64,000 bases of DNA from Bradyrhizobium sp. CCGUVB4N (GTDB lineage: Bacteria > Pseudomonadota > Alphaproteobacteria > Rhizobiales > Xanthobacteraceae), in NCBI RefSeq assembly GCF_024199945.1, contig NZ_JANADP010000001.1, positions 7,812,001 through 7,876,000 of the forward strand, written 5' to 3'. Below, piece after piece: positions 29,233 to 37,763 of this stretch; the stretch's first letter is position 1; each line of letters starts with the position of its first letter. The translations under genes were made by a program, and so were the position numbers. The notes below the pieces were generated by a model. It saw nothing but the letters and a program-made list of their open reading frames with translations. It was not told the origin of the DNA and ran no database searches.

Positions 29233-29862
29233 TCACCCCTTCGGCGGCGCCAGCGGCTGCACGATGTCCCTGAACGGGGCCAGCGCTTCACAACGCTCGG
29301 CATGCGCGCTCAGCGCCGGGTAGCGCGCCGTGTCGAACAATTGCGGATGCGCCTCGCGGGTGAACCTGAGGACGCAGGCGACCGCGATGTCGGCGTGGCC
29401 AACGCGGGCACCGAGCCAATACGGCGTCGTCACCTTGGCGCGCTCGGCCTCGAGCACGCCGAGCACGTCGCCGATCTGCGCCTGGCAGCGCTCGACCCAT
29501 AGCGCGAGCTGCTCCTTCCGCAGCACGCGCTCGTAGAGCAGGCTGACCGCCTTGTCGCCGAGGCCGGTCGCGAGCGCGCAGATGCGCAGATGCCGGCGAC
29601 GCTCGACGCCGCTTCGCGGCAGCATCGCCTTCTCCGCACCGACGAGCTCGTCGAGATAATCCAGAATGATCGTGCTCTCGATCAGCGCCTCGCCGTCATC
29701 GAGCACCAGAGTCGGGACCCGGCGCAGCGGATTGTACGGCGCGATTTTGTCGGCATCGCCGAAAGTCGACCACGGCTTGTGCTCGAACGCGAGCCCGTAG
29801 AGCCGGAGCGCAATCGCGACGCGGCGGACGAAGGGGGAATCATATTGGCCGATCAGGAACAT
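29233..29862 (-). CDS. Glutathione S-transferase family protein
   Basis: From the ATG at 29862 the 209-residue protein has an N-terminal thioredoxin-like domain ('LIGQYDSPFVRRVAIALRLY', 'RVPTLVLDDGEALIESTIIL') and an all-helical C-terminal domain. Ser8 of DSPF is the probable glutathione-activating residue. The cis-Pro of 'RVPTL' and the 'ES' glutathione-contact pair are present. The substrate is unknown. A longer frame to 29934 starts before the fold. It is divergent from the dehydratase-like gene. Confidence 0.9.
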   Translation of the reverse strand: MFLIGQYDSPFVRRVAIALRLYGLAFEHKPWSTFGDADKIAPYNPLRRVPTLVLDDGEALIESTIILDYLDELVGAEKAMLPRSGVERRRHLRICALATGLGDKAVSLLYERVLRKEQLALWVERCQAQIGDVLGVLEAERAKVTTPYWLGARVGHADIAVACVLRFTREAHPQLFDTARYPALSAHAERCEALAPFRDIVQPLAPPKG

Positions 29863-30017
29863 GGTTCTCGCTCTTCTCTGGCGTTGAACAAGGCAGGGCC
29901 GATCAGTTTCCACGATGAGATTGCGGCCGCGCAAGGAAAATCCCGGACATGCAGCCTTGCGTCGAATGCAACGGGCTCGCGACAGCGTCTCCCGAATGCG
30001 CTATCAAGGACGGCATC

Positions 30018-30965
30018 ATGACAGCGACATCAGACATCAATCGGGAGCGGATCGCGGCGACCGAGGCCGTTATCCGTCCGCACATCAGGCGCACGCCGCT
30101 CATTCAGGCCGATCTCGCCGATTTCGGGCTTGCCCCGGCGCCCGTCACGTTCAAGCTCGAGATGCTGCAGCATTCCGGATCGTTCAAGGCGCGGGGCGCC
30201 TTTGCCAATCTGCTGCTGCGGCAGGTGCCGCAAGCCGGAATCGTCGCCGCGTCCGGCGGCAATCACGGCGCGGCGGCGGCCTATGCGGCGCAGCGCCTCG
30301 GCATTCCCGCCACGATCTTCGTGCCCGACATCACTTCGCCGGCCAAGGCCGAGCGGATCAGGGGCTATGGCGCGAAACTCGTGATCGCGGGCAGCCGCTA
30401 CGCCGACGCGCTCGCCGCGAGCGAAGCGCATCTCGCCCAGACCGGCGCGTTGGCCGTTCATGCCTACGACCAGGCCGAGACCCTGCTCGGCCAGGGCAGC
30501 GTCGGCCTGGAGCTGGAGCAGGATGCGCCTGATATCGACACGCTGCTGGTGGCCGTCGGCGGCGGCGGGCTGATCGGCGGCATCGCGGCATGGAGCGCCG
30601 GGAGAACGCGTATCATTGCCGTCGAGCCGGAGCTATCGCCGACCCTGCACGCCGCACTCGCGGCGGGAGCACCGGTCGATGCGCCGGCCGGCGGCGTCGC
30701 CGCCGACAGCCTCGCGCCGCGGCGCGTCGGTGAATTGATGTTCCCGATTGCACGCGCCCATGTCGAGCGCGTCGTCCTGGTCAGTGACGATGCGATCCGG
30801 CAGGCGCAGGCAGCGCTATGGTCGCGCCTGCGCCTCGTCGCAGAGCCCGGCGGCGCTGCCGCGTTTGCAGCGTTGCTCTCCGGCCGTTATCGCCCGTCGG
30901 CAGGCGAACGCATCTGCGTGCTGGTCTGCGGTGCCAATACAACGGCGGTGAACTTCGACAGCTAG
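30018..30965 (+). CDS. PLP-dependent threonine/serine dehydratase-like enzyme
   Basis: The 315-residue fold-type II PLP enzyme has Lys57 in 'SGSFKARGA' as the Schiff-base residue, the substrate loop 'SGGNHGAAAAYA' and the phosphate-binding Gly loop 'VGGGGLIGGI'. It lacks the C-terminal regulatory domain of IlvA, so it resembles the short catabolic dehydratases or serine/threonine racemase-dehydratases. The reaction is probably deamination of a hydroxy amino acid. The start at 30018 follows AAGGACG; a longer version from 29949 is less likely. Confidence 0.88.
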   Translation: MTATSDINRERIAATEAVIRPHIRRTPLIQADLADFGLAPAPVTFKLEMLQHSGSFKARGAFANLLLRQVPQAGIVAASGGNHGAAAAYAAQRLGIPATIFVPDITSPAKAERIRGYGAKLVIAGSRYADALAASEAHLAQTGALAVHAYDQAETLLGQGSVGLELEQDAPDIDTLLVAVGGGGLIGGIAAWSAGRTRIIAVEPELSPTLHAALAAGAPVDAPAGGVAADSLAPRRVGELMFPIARAHVERVVLVSDDAIRQAQAALWSRLRLVAEPGGAAAFAALLSGRYRPSAGERICVLVCGANTTAVNFDS

Positions 30966-30977
30966 CGGTTCGGCGCT

Positions 30978-31062
30978 GTAGTCCGGATGGAGCGAAGCGA
31001 AATCCGGGAATCGATCCACGGGTGAGAAAGCCCCGGATTGCGCTTCGCTCCATCCGGGCTAC
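30978..31062. repeat. Palindromic repeat family B, copy 1 (ccggatggagcg arms)
   Basis: gtagtccggatggagcgaag pairs with cttcgctccatccgggctac to give a long hairpin. A diverged, longer copy is at 35732-35846. It sits between two plus-strand genes and may end transcription of the dehydratase-like gene. Confidence 0.85.
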
Positions 31063-31187
31063 GAGCCCCCATTTGACAACGAGGCTTTGCGGCAACAGCC
31101 GCCGGTTTCCTTCGCCGCTCTCGTCAACTCCGCCTTGCCGAACAATTTGTCGCATGGTTCCATCTTCGGGAGCTTGGGGGAGCGGCC

Positions 31188-32348
31188 ATGAATCGGCGGG
31201 CAGTTTGCGCTGTAGCGACCGGGATGATCCTGGCTACGACGGCACTTGGCGGCACGAGCGCGCTTGCCGCCGATCTGCCGGTGAAGGCGCCGCCGAAAGC
31301 CGTTGATTTCAATCCGTTCTGGGCCGAGGCCGACTATCTCGCCTGGAGCGTGAGCGGCGACAAGCTGCCGGCGCTGGTGACCACGGCTCCCATCGGTACG
31401 CCGCTGGGCCTGGCCGGCGTGTTGGGGCAACCGACCACGACGGTGCTGTTCGGGGATTCCAGCGTCAACAAGGACTGGCGTTCGGGTGGACGGATCACGG
31501 CCGGCTACTGGTTCGATCCGCAGCGCAGCCGTGGCATCGAGGCCTCGTTCTTCGGGCTGGAGAATGTCGGGACCGGTTTTGCCGCCAACACCGGCACTAG
31601 CCCGATCCTGATGCGCCCGTTCCTGAACGTCTCGACGGGCGCGCAGGACGCGCTGATCGCCGGCTTTCCGGGCATCGGCACCGGCAGCGTCAATGCCAAC
31701 GAGACCTCTCGCCTTCTCGGTGCCGGCGCGCTCTATCGGCAGGATATTGGCTCGTGGAGCGGACAGCGCGTGAGTGCGCTGATCGGCTATCGCTATCTGC
31801 GTTCGTCCGACACGCTCTGGATCACCGATACCTTGAACAGCGCAGCCTTCGGGGTGTTTACGCCCACCGACAATTTCAAGGCTGCGAGCAATTTCCACGG
31901 CCTCGATCTCGGCCTCACCGGCGAGTGGCGCAACGGCCCGTGGTCGCTGGAATGGCGCGGCAAGGTCGCGCTCGGCGCCAATCTCAACACTGCCGATATC
32001 TCGGGCTCGACGACGAGCACGATCGGCGCTGTCACCAAGACCACCGCGGGCGGTTTCCTCGCCGCCCCCAGCAATATCGGTCATTTCGAACAGACCCGCT
32101 TCGCGGTGGTGCCGGAGATCTCGCTCAAGGCCGGCTATCAGATCGCACCCGCCTGGCGGCTGATCGCCGGCTACGATGTCATGTACTGGACCGGCGTGCA
32201 GCGTGCCGGCGGACTGGTCGACACCGGCGTCAATCCAACCCTGGTGCCGCCGGGCCCCGCCGTCGGACCGGTGCGGCCACTGCCGGTGTTCAACACGACG
32301 AACCTGCTGGCGCAGGGGTTTAGTTTTGGGGTGCGGTATAATTATTGA
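31188..32348 (+). CDS. BBP7-like outer-membrane beta-barrel protein
   Basis: The 386-residue product has a Sec signal peptide cleaved near 'TSALAAD', then alternating aromatic/hydrophobic strands ('FWAEADYLAWSVSG', 'GGRITAGYWFD', 'RVSALIGYRYLRS', 'GLDLGLTGEWRNGPWSLEWR', 'SLKAGYQIAPAWRLIAGYDV') and ends 'GFSFGVRYNY' with a C-terminal aromatic residue, as in outer-membrane barrels. It matches my recollection of the BBP7 family annotated in Bradyrhizobium. A GGGGGAG site precedes the ATG. It is a single gene flanked by palindromes; whether it is a porin or structural protein is unknown. Confidence 0.8.
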   Translation: MNRRAVCAVATGMILATTALGGTSALAADLPVKAPPKAVDFNPFWAEADYLAWSVSGDKLPALVTTAPIGTPLGLAGVLGQPTTTVLFGDSSVNKDWRSGGRITAGYWFDPQRSRGIEASFFGLENVGTGFAANTGTSPILMRPFLNVSTGAQDALIAGFPGIGTGSVNANETSRLLGAGALYRQDIGSWSGQRVSALIGYRYLRSSDTLWITDTLNSAAFGVFTPTDNFKAASNFHGLDLGLTGEWRNGPWSLEWRGKVALGANLNTADISGSTTSTIGAVTKTTAGGFLAAPSNIGHFEQTRFAVVPEISLKAGYQIAPAWRLIAGYDVMYWTGVQRAGGLVDTGVNPTLVPPGPAVGPVRPLPVFNTTNLLAQGFSFGVRYNY

Positions 32349-32374
32349 GGGTGCAAATAGCGCACCCACACTCC

Positions 32375-32457
32375 GTCATTGCGAGCGCAGCGAAGCAATC
32401 CAGAATCTTTCCGCGGAGACAGACTGGATTGCTTTGCTTCGCTGCGCTCGCAATGAC
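32375..32457. repeat. Palindromic repeat family C (gtcattgcgagcg arms)
   Basis: gtcattgcgagcgcagcgaa at the left is the reverse complement of the right arm ending cgctcgcaatgac, with aatcca/tggatt inner arms. It fills the gap between the convergent barrel and acetyltransferase genes. Only one copy is in the window. Confidence 0.85.
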
Positions 32458-32471
32458 GACGTGGAAAGAGA

Positions 32472-33065
32472 CTACTCGACAATCGGCACATGCTTCGCCG
32501 CGTCGCGCGAGAGCGTGCCGTCGAGCCGCGGATCATCCGCAACTTCGACCTGCCGCCGGAACGGCCGAAATCCCGAGCGCTGATAGAATGCGACGGCCGA
32601 CGGATGATCGAAGGTGCAGGTATGCACCCAGACGCGACGCACATCGCCGCGCCACGCGCGCTCCAGTGCGCGGTTCATCAGGAAGCGGGCGGCGCCGGTG
32701 CCGATCAGGCTGGCGGTGACGCCGAAATAGACCAGCTCGCACTGGCCGGGTTTGCGGAAATCCAGCTCGAGCAGGCCCTCCTCGCGACCGTCTACGACGA
32801 GCGCATAGATCTCGATGCCGGCGGTGTGGATGATCGCGGCGAGCTCCGCGTCGCTCATGCGTGCGCGTGAGAACCACAGCCAATCTTCGCCGACGCGGCG
32901 GAAGAGATCGCGATACCAGGCGAGCGCCGGTGCGTCGGCCTTGCGCAGGGTCCACGTGCCGGGCAGTTCGTCGCGGTGAGCGGGGCGCGCGGTCATCTCC
33001 AGATGGGTGACGATCGCGGCGATCTTGCCGGCGGGGATGTCGGAATAGCCGTCGGGGATGATCAT
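32472..33065 (-). CDS. GNAT-family N-acetyltransferase
   Basis: The 197-residue protein has a GNAT fold in its second half: 'IYALVVDGREEGLLELDF', 'CELVYFGVTASLIGTGAARF' (the Q/RxxGxG/A-like acetyl-CoA loop is here LIGTGA), and 'VWVHTCTFDHPSAVAFYQRSGF', the typical motif-B ending with N/D-P-x-A-x-x-x-Y-x-K/R-x-G-F. It transfers acetyl from acetyl-CoA to an unknown amine. It may share a transcript with the acylase gene behind it (193 bases, containing a palindrome). Confidence 0.9.
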   Translation of the reverse strand: MIIPDGYSDIPAGKIAAIVTHLEMTARPAHRDELPGTWTLRKADAPALAWYRDLFRRVGEDWLWFSRARMSDAELAAIIHTAGIEIYALVVDGREEGLLELDFRKPGQCELVYFGVTASLIGTGAARFLMNRALERAWRGDVRRVWVHTCTFDHPSAVAFYQRSGFRPFRRQVEVADDPRLDGTLSRDAAKHVPIVE

Positions 33066-33104
33066 GGGGCTGGCTCGTTCAGTTCAGGCCAAAGCGGCGG
33101 TGCG

Positions 33105-33240
33105 CTCCCTCGCCCCGTTCTTACGGGGAGAGGGTTGGGGTGAGGGGCATCTCTCCACGATTGAGATCGTCGTGAGACCTGTACCCCCTCACCCGGATCG
33201 CAAGAGCGATCCGACCTCTCCCCGCAAGCGGGGAGAGGTG
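33105..33240. repeat. Palindromic repeat family E, copy 1
   Basis: ctccctcgccccgttcttac and cctctccccgcaagcgggga mark the ends; smaller stems such as cggatcgcaagagcgatccg lie inside. Similar mosaics of g/c-rich arms are at 37481-37691 and 46523-46629. Confidence 0.75.
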
Positions 33241-33258
33241 AAACGGAGCTCGCCTCAT

Positions 33259-35706
33259 TCACCTCGGCGTCAGCGTGATCGCTTCCGCGGTCGCGGCTTC
33301 CACCGCTGCGAGGCTGTAGAGCAGCGGCACATACTGGCCCGTTGCCCAGAGCGGGGCGAGGTCGCGGTAGTGGCCGCTGAAGGGATCGCCGGACTGGCCG
33401 GGCGTGTTGATGGTGCGGCTCGCATCCCAATTGCCGACGTCGAGCACCATGCGGAACGAGGCGCCCGCGGTGAGCTGGTAATCCGAGCGGCGATAGGTGG
33501 CGGCGCGCGGCACGTTGGCGGCGCCGCCATAGGCGAGCGGACCGACCGACAATTGCGCCGCGGTGGCCTTGTCGGCGAGCGGCATCAGCGCGTGATCGAA
33601 CTTTGCGACATGCAGGCGGCCCCAGCGCCAGGTGGACGGATCAGGGCCGAGCTTGCTGATGACATCGGCCACCGCAGCACCGAGGCTGTCGCGCAAAATC
33701 TGGTCGCGCGCGGCCGCGGGATCGGCGCCGAACGACGCATCCGGAGATTCCAGCGCGGCGACGAGTGCCGAGATGCTGGAGGCCTCGGGCGCGATCAAGT
33801 CCGCCGCCTTCGGCGCCGTGATCTTCAGCAGTACGGGGCCCAGATGATTGGCGATCCACACCTCGAACACCGCCGCCGCCGCGCTGTCCGCGCTGTCACG
33901 CGCATCCCATGGCTTGAGCAGATCGAGGCCCTGCTTCACGTTGGCGTCGTCGGACGTCAGCCGCTGCAACAGCTTGACCAGACGGCGACCCATCATCGCC
34001 GTATCGTCGTTCTGCAGATCCATGGCGTCGGCGAGCGTCACCTTGTTGTTGGCCGCGAGCACGTCGGTGATGCGCTGCCAGCGCGCGCTGTCGGACCATT
34101 CGAAGCCGACCCTGCGCTCGTTGACGGGATAATCGGGCGGCAGGTTCATGTGGTTGGCGGTGGCGAAGAAGCCCTGCTTCGGCTGATAGGCTTTCGGCAG
34201 CTCGTCGAGCGACAGAAATCCCTGCCACTCGTAGCGGCCGTCGCCGGGCACCGGCATCAGGCCGTCGAAATTGACGCGGCGCGGCGTCTTGCCGGCAGCG
34301 ACCCAGCCGATATTGCCCTTGGTGTCGGCATAGACCTGGTTCTCCGACGGCGCGCCCCAGCGCCGCATGGCGCCGAGAAAACCGTTCCAGTCCTTTGCGG
34401 TCATGTAGTCCGACGAGCCGAAATAGGCCGACGTGCCGGGCTCGAACCAGATCGAGCGCACGGCGAAGGCGCGGTTGTTCTTGTCATCAACGAAGATCAC
34501 CGGCCCGTGGCGGGTGAATTTCAGCTCGAGGTCGCGATCGGGCTCGCCCTTCACCTCTTCCTTCTCGTGAACGATGCGCATGTCCTCCCAGCCATTGCCG
34601 TAGCGATACTGGTTGGGATTTTGCGGGTTGAGCTCGTAGACGTAGAGGTCTTCCTGGTCGACGTTGAAGATGGTGAGGCCGAAGGCGATGGTGCCGTTGT
34701 GGCCGATCGAGATGCCGGGCAGCGCCGGCTCACCGGCGCCGATCACGGACAAGCCGGGCGCATTGAGACCGACGATGTAGCGCAGCGAGGGCACGCTGTG
34801 CTCGCGATGCGGATCGTTGGCAAGGATCGGCCGGCCCGTCGCGGTGCGCGAGGCCGCGATCACCCAATTGTTGGAGCCGATGGTGTCGCGCTGCTGATCG
34901 GCTTCGGTGAGGTATTTGTCGGGATCGTGCGCGAGCGCGGCCTTCTGGTCCTTTGGCGCGGCGAAGGCGACGGGGCGCGTCGCGAGATCGTAGGCCGCGA
35001 GCACCGCTTTCGGAACGCTGCAGGGATCGAGGCCCTCGGGAATTTTCGTGGTCCAGGCCGGCTCGAGCTTGACGCGAAACCGATCGGCATCGAGACCGGC
35101 GGCGCAGGCGACCAGCGAGCGCTTGACCTCGGAGGAAACATTGCGGGTCAGGCCGTGGCTGCGGATGCGCACGACATCGTCGGCGGTCCAGGCATCGGGC
35201 ATGGTGCCGGCGATCCTGAACTCGATCGGCAACGGACGCTTGCCCGCGCGCACGTCGGCGACATAGGCGTTGACGCCGGCGACGAAGGCGTCCGCATAGG
35301 TCTTCGCCTTGGGGCCATAGGCCGCCCACTCCGCATTCATGTCGCCGCGATAGAGAAACAACCGCAGCGCCTTGTCCTGCTCCGCATAGGCCTGGCCGAA
35401 ATCCTTCGCGAGCAGGCCGAGGCCGCGCTTGCGCCAGAGATCGATCTGCCAGAGCCGGTCGCGCGCGGCGTTGAAGCCTTGCAGGAAGAACAGGTCGTGC
35501 TCGTTGCCGGCATAGATGTGCGGGATGCCCCAGACGTCGACCAGGATCTGGGCGGGGGCGTTGAGGCCGGCGACGTCCGTCTTGACCTGCCGCGCGCTGA
35601 GAAGCGGGTTCGGTTTTTCGCGCGCGATGGCGGTGGAGGTGAGCAACGCGGCGCAGATCGCTGCAATGCTGAGCTTTTGGATGACGCGGTTGAAATCCGT
35701 GTTCAT
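33259..35706 (-). CDS. Penicillin acylase family protein (Ntn hydrolase)
   Basis: The 815-residue precursor has a Sec signal ('LSIAAICAALLTSTAIA'), an alpha-chain region with 'VDVWGIPHIYAGNEHDLFFL' and 'ARDRLWQIDL', and the beta-chain nucleophile Ser278 in 'IGSNNWVIA', where self-cleavage after Gly277 should free the catalytic N terminus. The mature heterodimer would be periplasmic and hydrolyse an amide bond, for example in a beta-lactam side chain, acyl-homoserine lactone or N-acyl amino acid; specificity is not evident. Length fits the family (about 770-850). Confidence 0.92.
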   Translation of the reverse strand: MNTDFNRVIQKLSIAAICAALLTSTAIAREKPNPLLSARQVKTDVAGLNAPAQILVDVWGIPHIYAGNEHDLFFLQGFNAARDRLWQIDLWRKRGLGLLAKDFGQAYAEQDKALRLFLYRGDMNAEWAAYGPKAKTYADAFVAGVNAYVADVRAGKRPLPIEFRIAGTMPDAWTADDVVRIRSHGLTRNVSSEVKRSLVACAAGLDADRFRVKLEPAWTTKIPEGLDPCSVPKAVLAAYDLATRPVAFAAPKDQKAALAHDPDKYLTEADQQRDTIGSNNWVIAASRTATGRPILANDPHREHSVPSLRYIVGLNAPGLSVIGAGEPALPGISIGHNGTIAFGLTIFNVDQEDLYVYELNPQNPNQYRYGNGWEDMRIVHEKEEVKGEPDRDLELKFTRHGPVIFVDDKNNRAFAVRSIWFEPGTSAYFGSSDYMTAKDWNGFLGAMRRWGAPSENQVYADTKGNIGWVAAGKTPRRVNFDGLMPVPGDGRYEWQGFLSLDELPKAYQPKQGFFATANHMNLPPDYPVNERRVGFEWSDSARWQRITDVLAANNKVTLADAMDLQNDDTAMMGRRLVKLLQRLTSDDANVKQGLDLLKPWDARDSADSAAAAVFEVWIANHLGPVLLKITAPKAADLIAPEASSISALVAALESPDASFGADPAAARDQILRDSLGAAVADVISKLGPDPSTWRWGRLHVAKFDHALMPLADKATAAQLSVGPLAYGGAANVPRAATYRRSDYQLTAGASFRMVLDVGNWDASRTINTPGQSGDPFSGHYRDLAPLWATGQYVPLLYSLAAVEAATAEAITLTPR

Positions 35707-35731
35707 TGTGGTTCTCCCGATTGTTGTTTTT

Positions 35732-35846
35732 GTAGCCCGGATGGAGCGACTTGTCCGCCGAAGCTCGAAGAGCGAAGGCGGAAGCGTAATCCGGGATTCT
35801 TGCCTGCGGAGAAAACCCGGATTTCGCTGCGCTCCATCCGGGCTAC
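35732..35846. repeat. Palindromic repeat family B, copy 2
   Basis: gtagcccggatggagcg pairs with cgctccatccgggctac at the right end. The middle differs from copy 1 and has an extra inverted segment (cttcgctc-like gaagagcgaagg). It lies upstream of the acylase gene and downstream of glpK, both on the minus strand. Confidence 0.85.
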
Positions 35847-35871
35847 GAGACTTTCGCCGGCGCGACCTGCC

Positions 35872-37377
35872 CTACTCCTCCCCCTCGTCGCTCGCCAGCA
35901 CGCCCTTCACGGCCCTCGCCCAGCCGGCGAGCTTCCGGTCGCGCGTTGCCTCGCTCATGTTCGGCTTGAAGCGGTGCTCGAGCCGCCAATTGTCGGCGAA
36001 CTTCGTCGGCTCGGGATAGACGCCCGCATTGAGGCCGGCGAGATAGGCCGCACCGAGTGCGGTGGTCTCCTGAATCACGGGGCGATCGACCGGCGCGTCG
36101 AGAAGATCGGCGAGCCGCTGCATGGTCCAGTCCGACGCGGTCATGCCGCCATCGACGCGGAGCACGACGCTCGCGGTTTCCGAGCTCGGCCAGTCCGCGC
36201 GCATCGCGGCCCAGAGGTCGAAGGTCTGGTAGCAGACGCTCTCCAGCGCGGCGTGCGCAAGCTCGGCCGGGCCGGTGTTGCGGGTGAGGCCGAACAGCGC
36301 GCCGCGCACGCGCGGGTTCCAGTAGGGCGCGCCCATGCCGACGAAGGCGGGGACAAGATAGACGCTCTGCATGGAGTCGGATTGATCGGCGAGCGGCCCG
36401 GTCTCCGCGGCGTGCTTGATGATGCCGAGGCCATCGCGCAACCATTGCACGGCGCTACCCGCGACGAAGATCGAGCCTTCGAGCGCGTAGGTGCGCTTGC
36501 CGTCGAGCTGGTAGGCGATGGTGGTGAGCAGCTTGTTCTTCGATACCACCGGCGTGGAGCCGGTGTTGAGCAGGGCGAAACACCCGGTGCCGTAGGTCGA
36601 CTTCATCATGCCCGGGCGGAAGCAGGCTTGGCCGATGGTGGCGGCCTGCTGGTCGCCGGCGATGCCGGAGATCGCGATCGGGCCACCGAACAGGTCCGGC
36701 GTGCTCTCGCCGAAGCGCGCGGAGGAATCCTTCACCTCGGGCAGCATCGAGCGCGGCACGCCGATGATCTCCAAGAGCTCGTCGTCCCACTGGCCGGTGT
36801 GGATGTTGAACAGCAGCGTGCGCGAGGCATTGGTGGCGTCGGTGGCATGTACCTTGCCGCCGGTGAGGCGCCAGAGCAGGTAGCAATCGACGGTGCCGAA
36901 CATCAGCTCGCCGCGTGCGGCGCGTGCGCGGGCACCGGGGACATGGTCGAGGATCCAGGCGACCTTGGTGCCGGAGAAATAGGGATCGATGATCAGGCCG
37001 GTCTTCTGCGAGATCAGCGGCTCGCGGCCATCGGCTTTCAGTTTGGCGCAGACGCCCGCGGTGCGGCGGTCCTGCCAGACGATGGCGCGGTGCACGGCCT
37101 GGCCCGTAGTGCGGTCCCACACCACGGTGGTCTCGCGCTGGTTGGTGATGCCGATCGCGGCGATGTCCTTCGCCGTGATGCCGGCCTGGTCGATCGCATC
37201 GCGGCAGACCATCACGGTCGAGGTCCAGATGTCCTCCGGCTCGTGCTCGACCCAGCCCGAGGCCGGAAAATGCTGCGGAAACTCCTGCTGCGCGCGGGCG
37301 GCGATCGAGATGTCGCTGCGAAACACGATCGCGCGCGAGGAGGTGGTGCCCTGGTCGATGGCGAGGACGAAAGACAT
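35872..37377 (-). CDS. glpK: Glycerol kinase
   Basis: The 501-residue FGGY kinase phosphorylates glycerol to sn-glycerol 3-phosphate. It carries 'LAIDQGTTSSRAIVF' (phosphate 1 loop), 'ITNQRETTVVWD', 'AIVWQDRRT', 'TYGTGCFALLNTG' (phosphate 2 region) and 'RVDGGMTASDWTMQ' with the adenosine-binding 'GAAYLAGL'. Length matches the family exactly. No glpF or glpD is adjacent; the gene stands alone, which is common in rhizobia. Confidence 0.96.
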   Translation of the reverse strand: MSFVLAIDQGTTSSRAIVFRSDISIAARAQQEFPQHFPASGWVEHEPEDIWTSTVMVCRDAIDQAGITAKDIAAIGITNQRETTVVWDRTTGQAVHRAIVWQDRRTAGVCAKLKADGREPLISQKTGLIIDPYFSGTKVAWILDHVPGARARAARGELMFGTVDCYLLWRLTGGKVHATDATNASRTLLFNIHTGQWDDELLEIIGVPRSMLPEVKDSSARFGESTPDLFGGPIAISGIAGDQQAATIGQACFRPGMMKSTYGTGCFALLNTGSTPVVSKNKLLTTIAYQLDGKRTYALEGSIFVAGSAVQWLRDGLGIIKHAAETGPLADQSDSMQSVYLVPAFVGMGAPYWNPRVRGALFGLTRNTGPAELAHAALESVCYQTFDLWAAMRADWPSSETASVVLRVDGGMTASDWTMQRLADLLDAPVDRPVIQETTALGAAYLAGLNAGVYPEPTKFADNWRLEHRFKPNMSEATRDRKLAGWARAVKGVLASDEGEE

Positions 37378-37480
37378 GGAAGCTTACCTTGGCGTTTTTT
37401 CCCGGTGACGGGTCATTGTGTCGCGCCAAAAGGAGCGGATTAGGGCAGGAAGGTCAAGGTGGGATGCGCGCATCGCCTTG

Positions 37481-37691
37481 CCCTTCCCTTCTCCCCTTGT
37501 GGGAGAAGGTGGCGTAGGCGGCCTTCGGCCGCCGTCCTTAAGAGAACGCCGAAGCGAAGCTTCGGCTATGGCGCCGGATGAGGGGTTCGATCAGCGAGGA
37601 ATAGTGCGAGAGATGCGCTCGTGGAGGCATACCCCTCACCCGTCTCGTCGCTGTCGCGGCGAGCCACCCTCTCCCGCAAGGGGAGAGGGAA
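37481..37691. repeat. Palindromic repeat family E, copy 2, between divergent glpK and MBOAT genes
   Basis: cccttcccttctccccttgt at the left and ccctctcccgcaaggggaga at the right form the outer stem, with inner segments (gaagcgaagcttcgg). Unlike the other large palindromes, it lies between divergent genes, so it sits in a promoter region rather than at gene ends. Confidence 0.75.
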
Positions 37692-37763
37692 GAAGGCGGG
37701 CCCAGTAGGCTATGACCATCTCGGCGAAAATGCTACATCCCGGATCGGGCATTTCGGGGCGGC

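Noticed and set aside
33058..37443. Open frame of 1461 codons on the plus strand opposite the acylase and glpK genes
   Set aside because: It is antisense to two strongly supported genes, runs through a palindromic repeat, has no recognisable domain and has the Arg/Gly/Asp/His-rich composition of frames opposite high-G+C genes.
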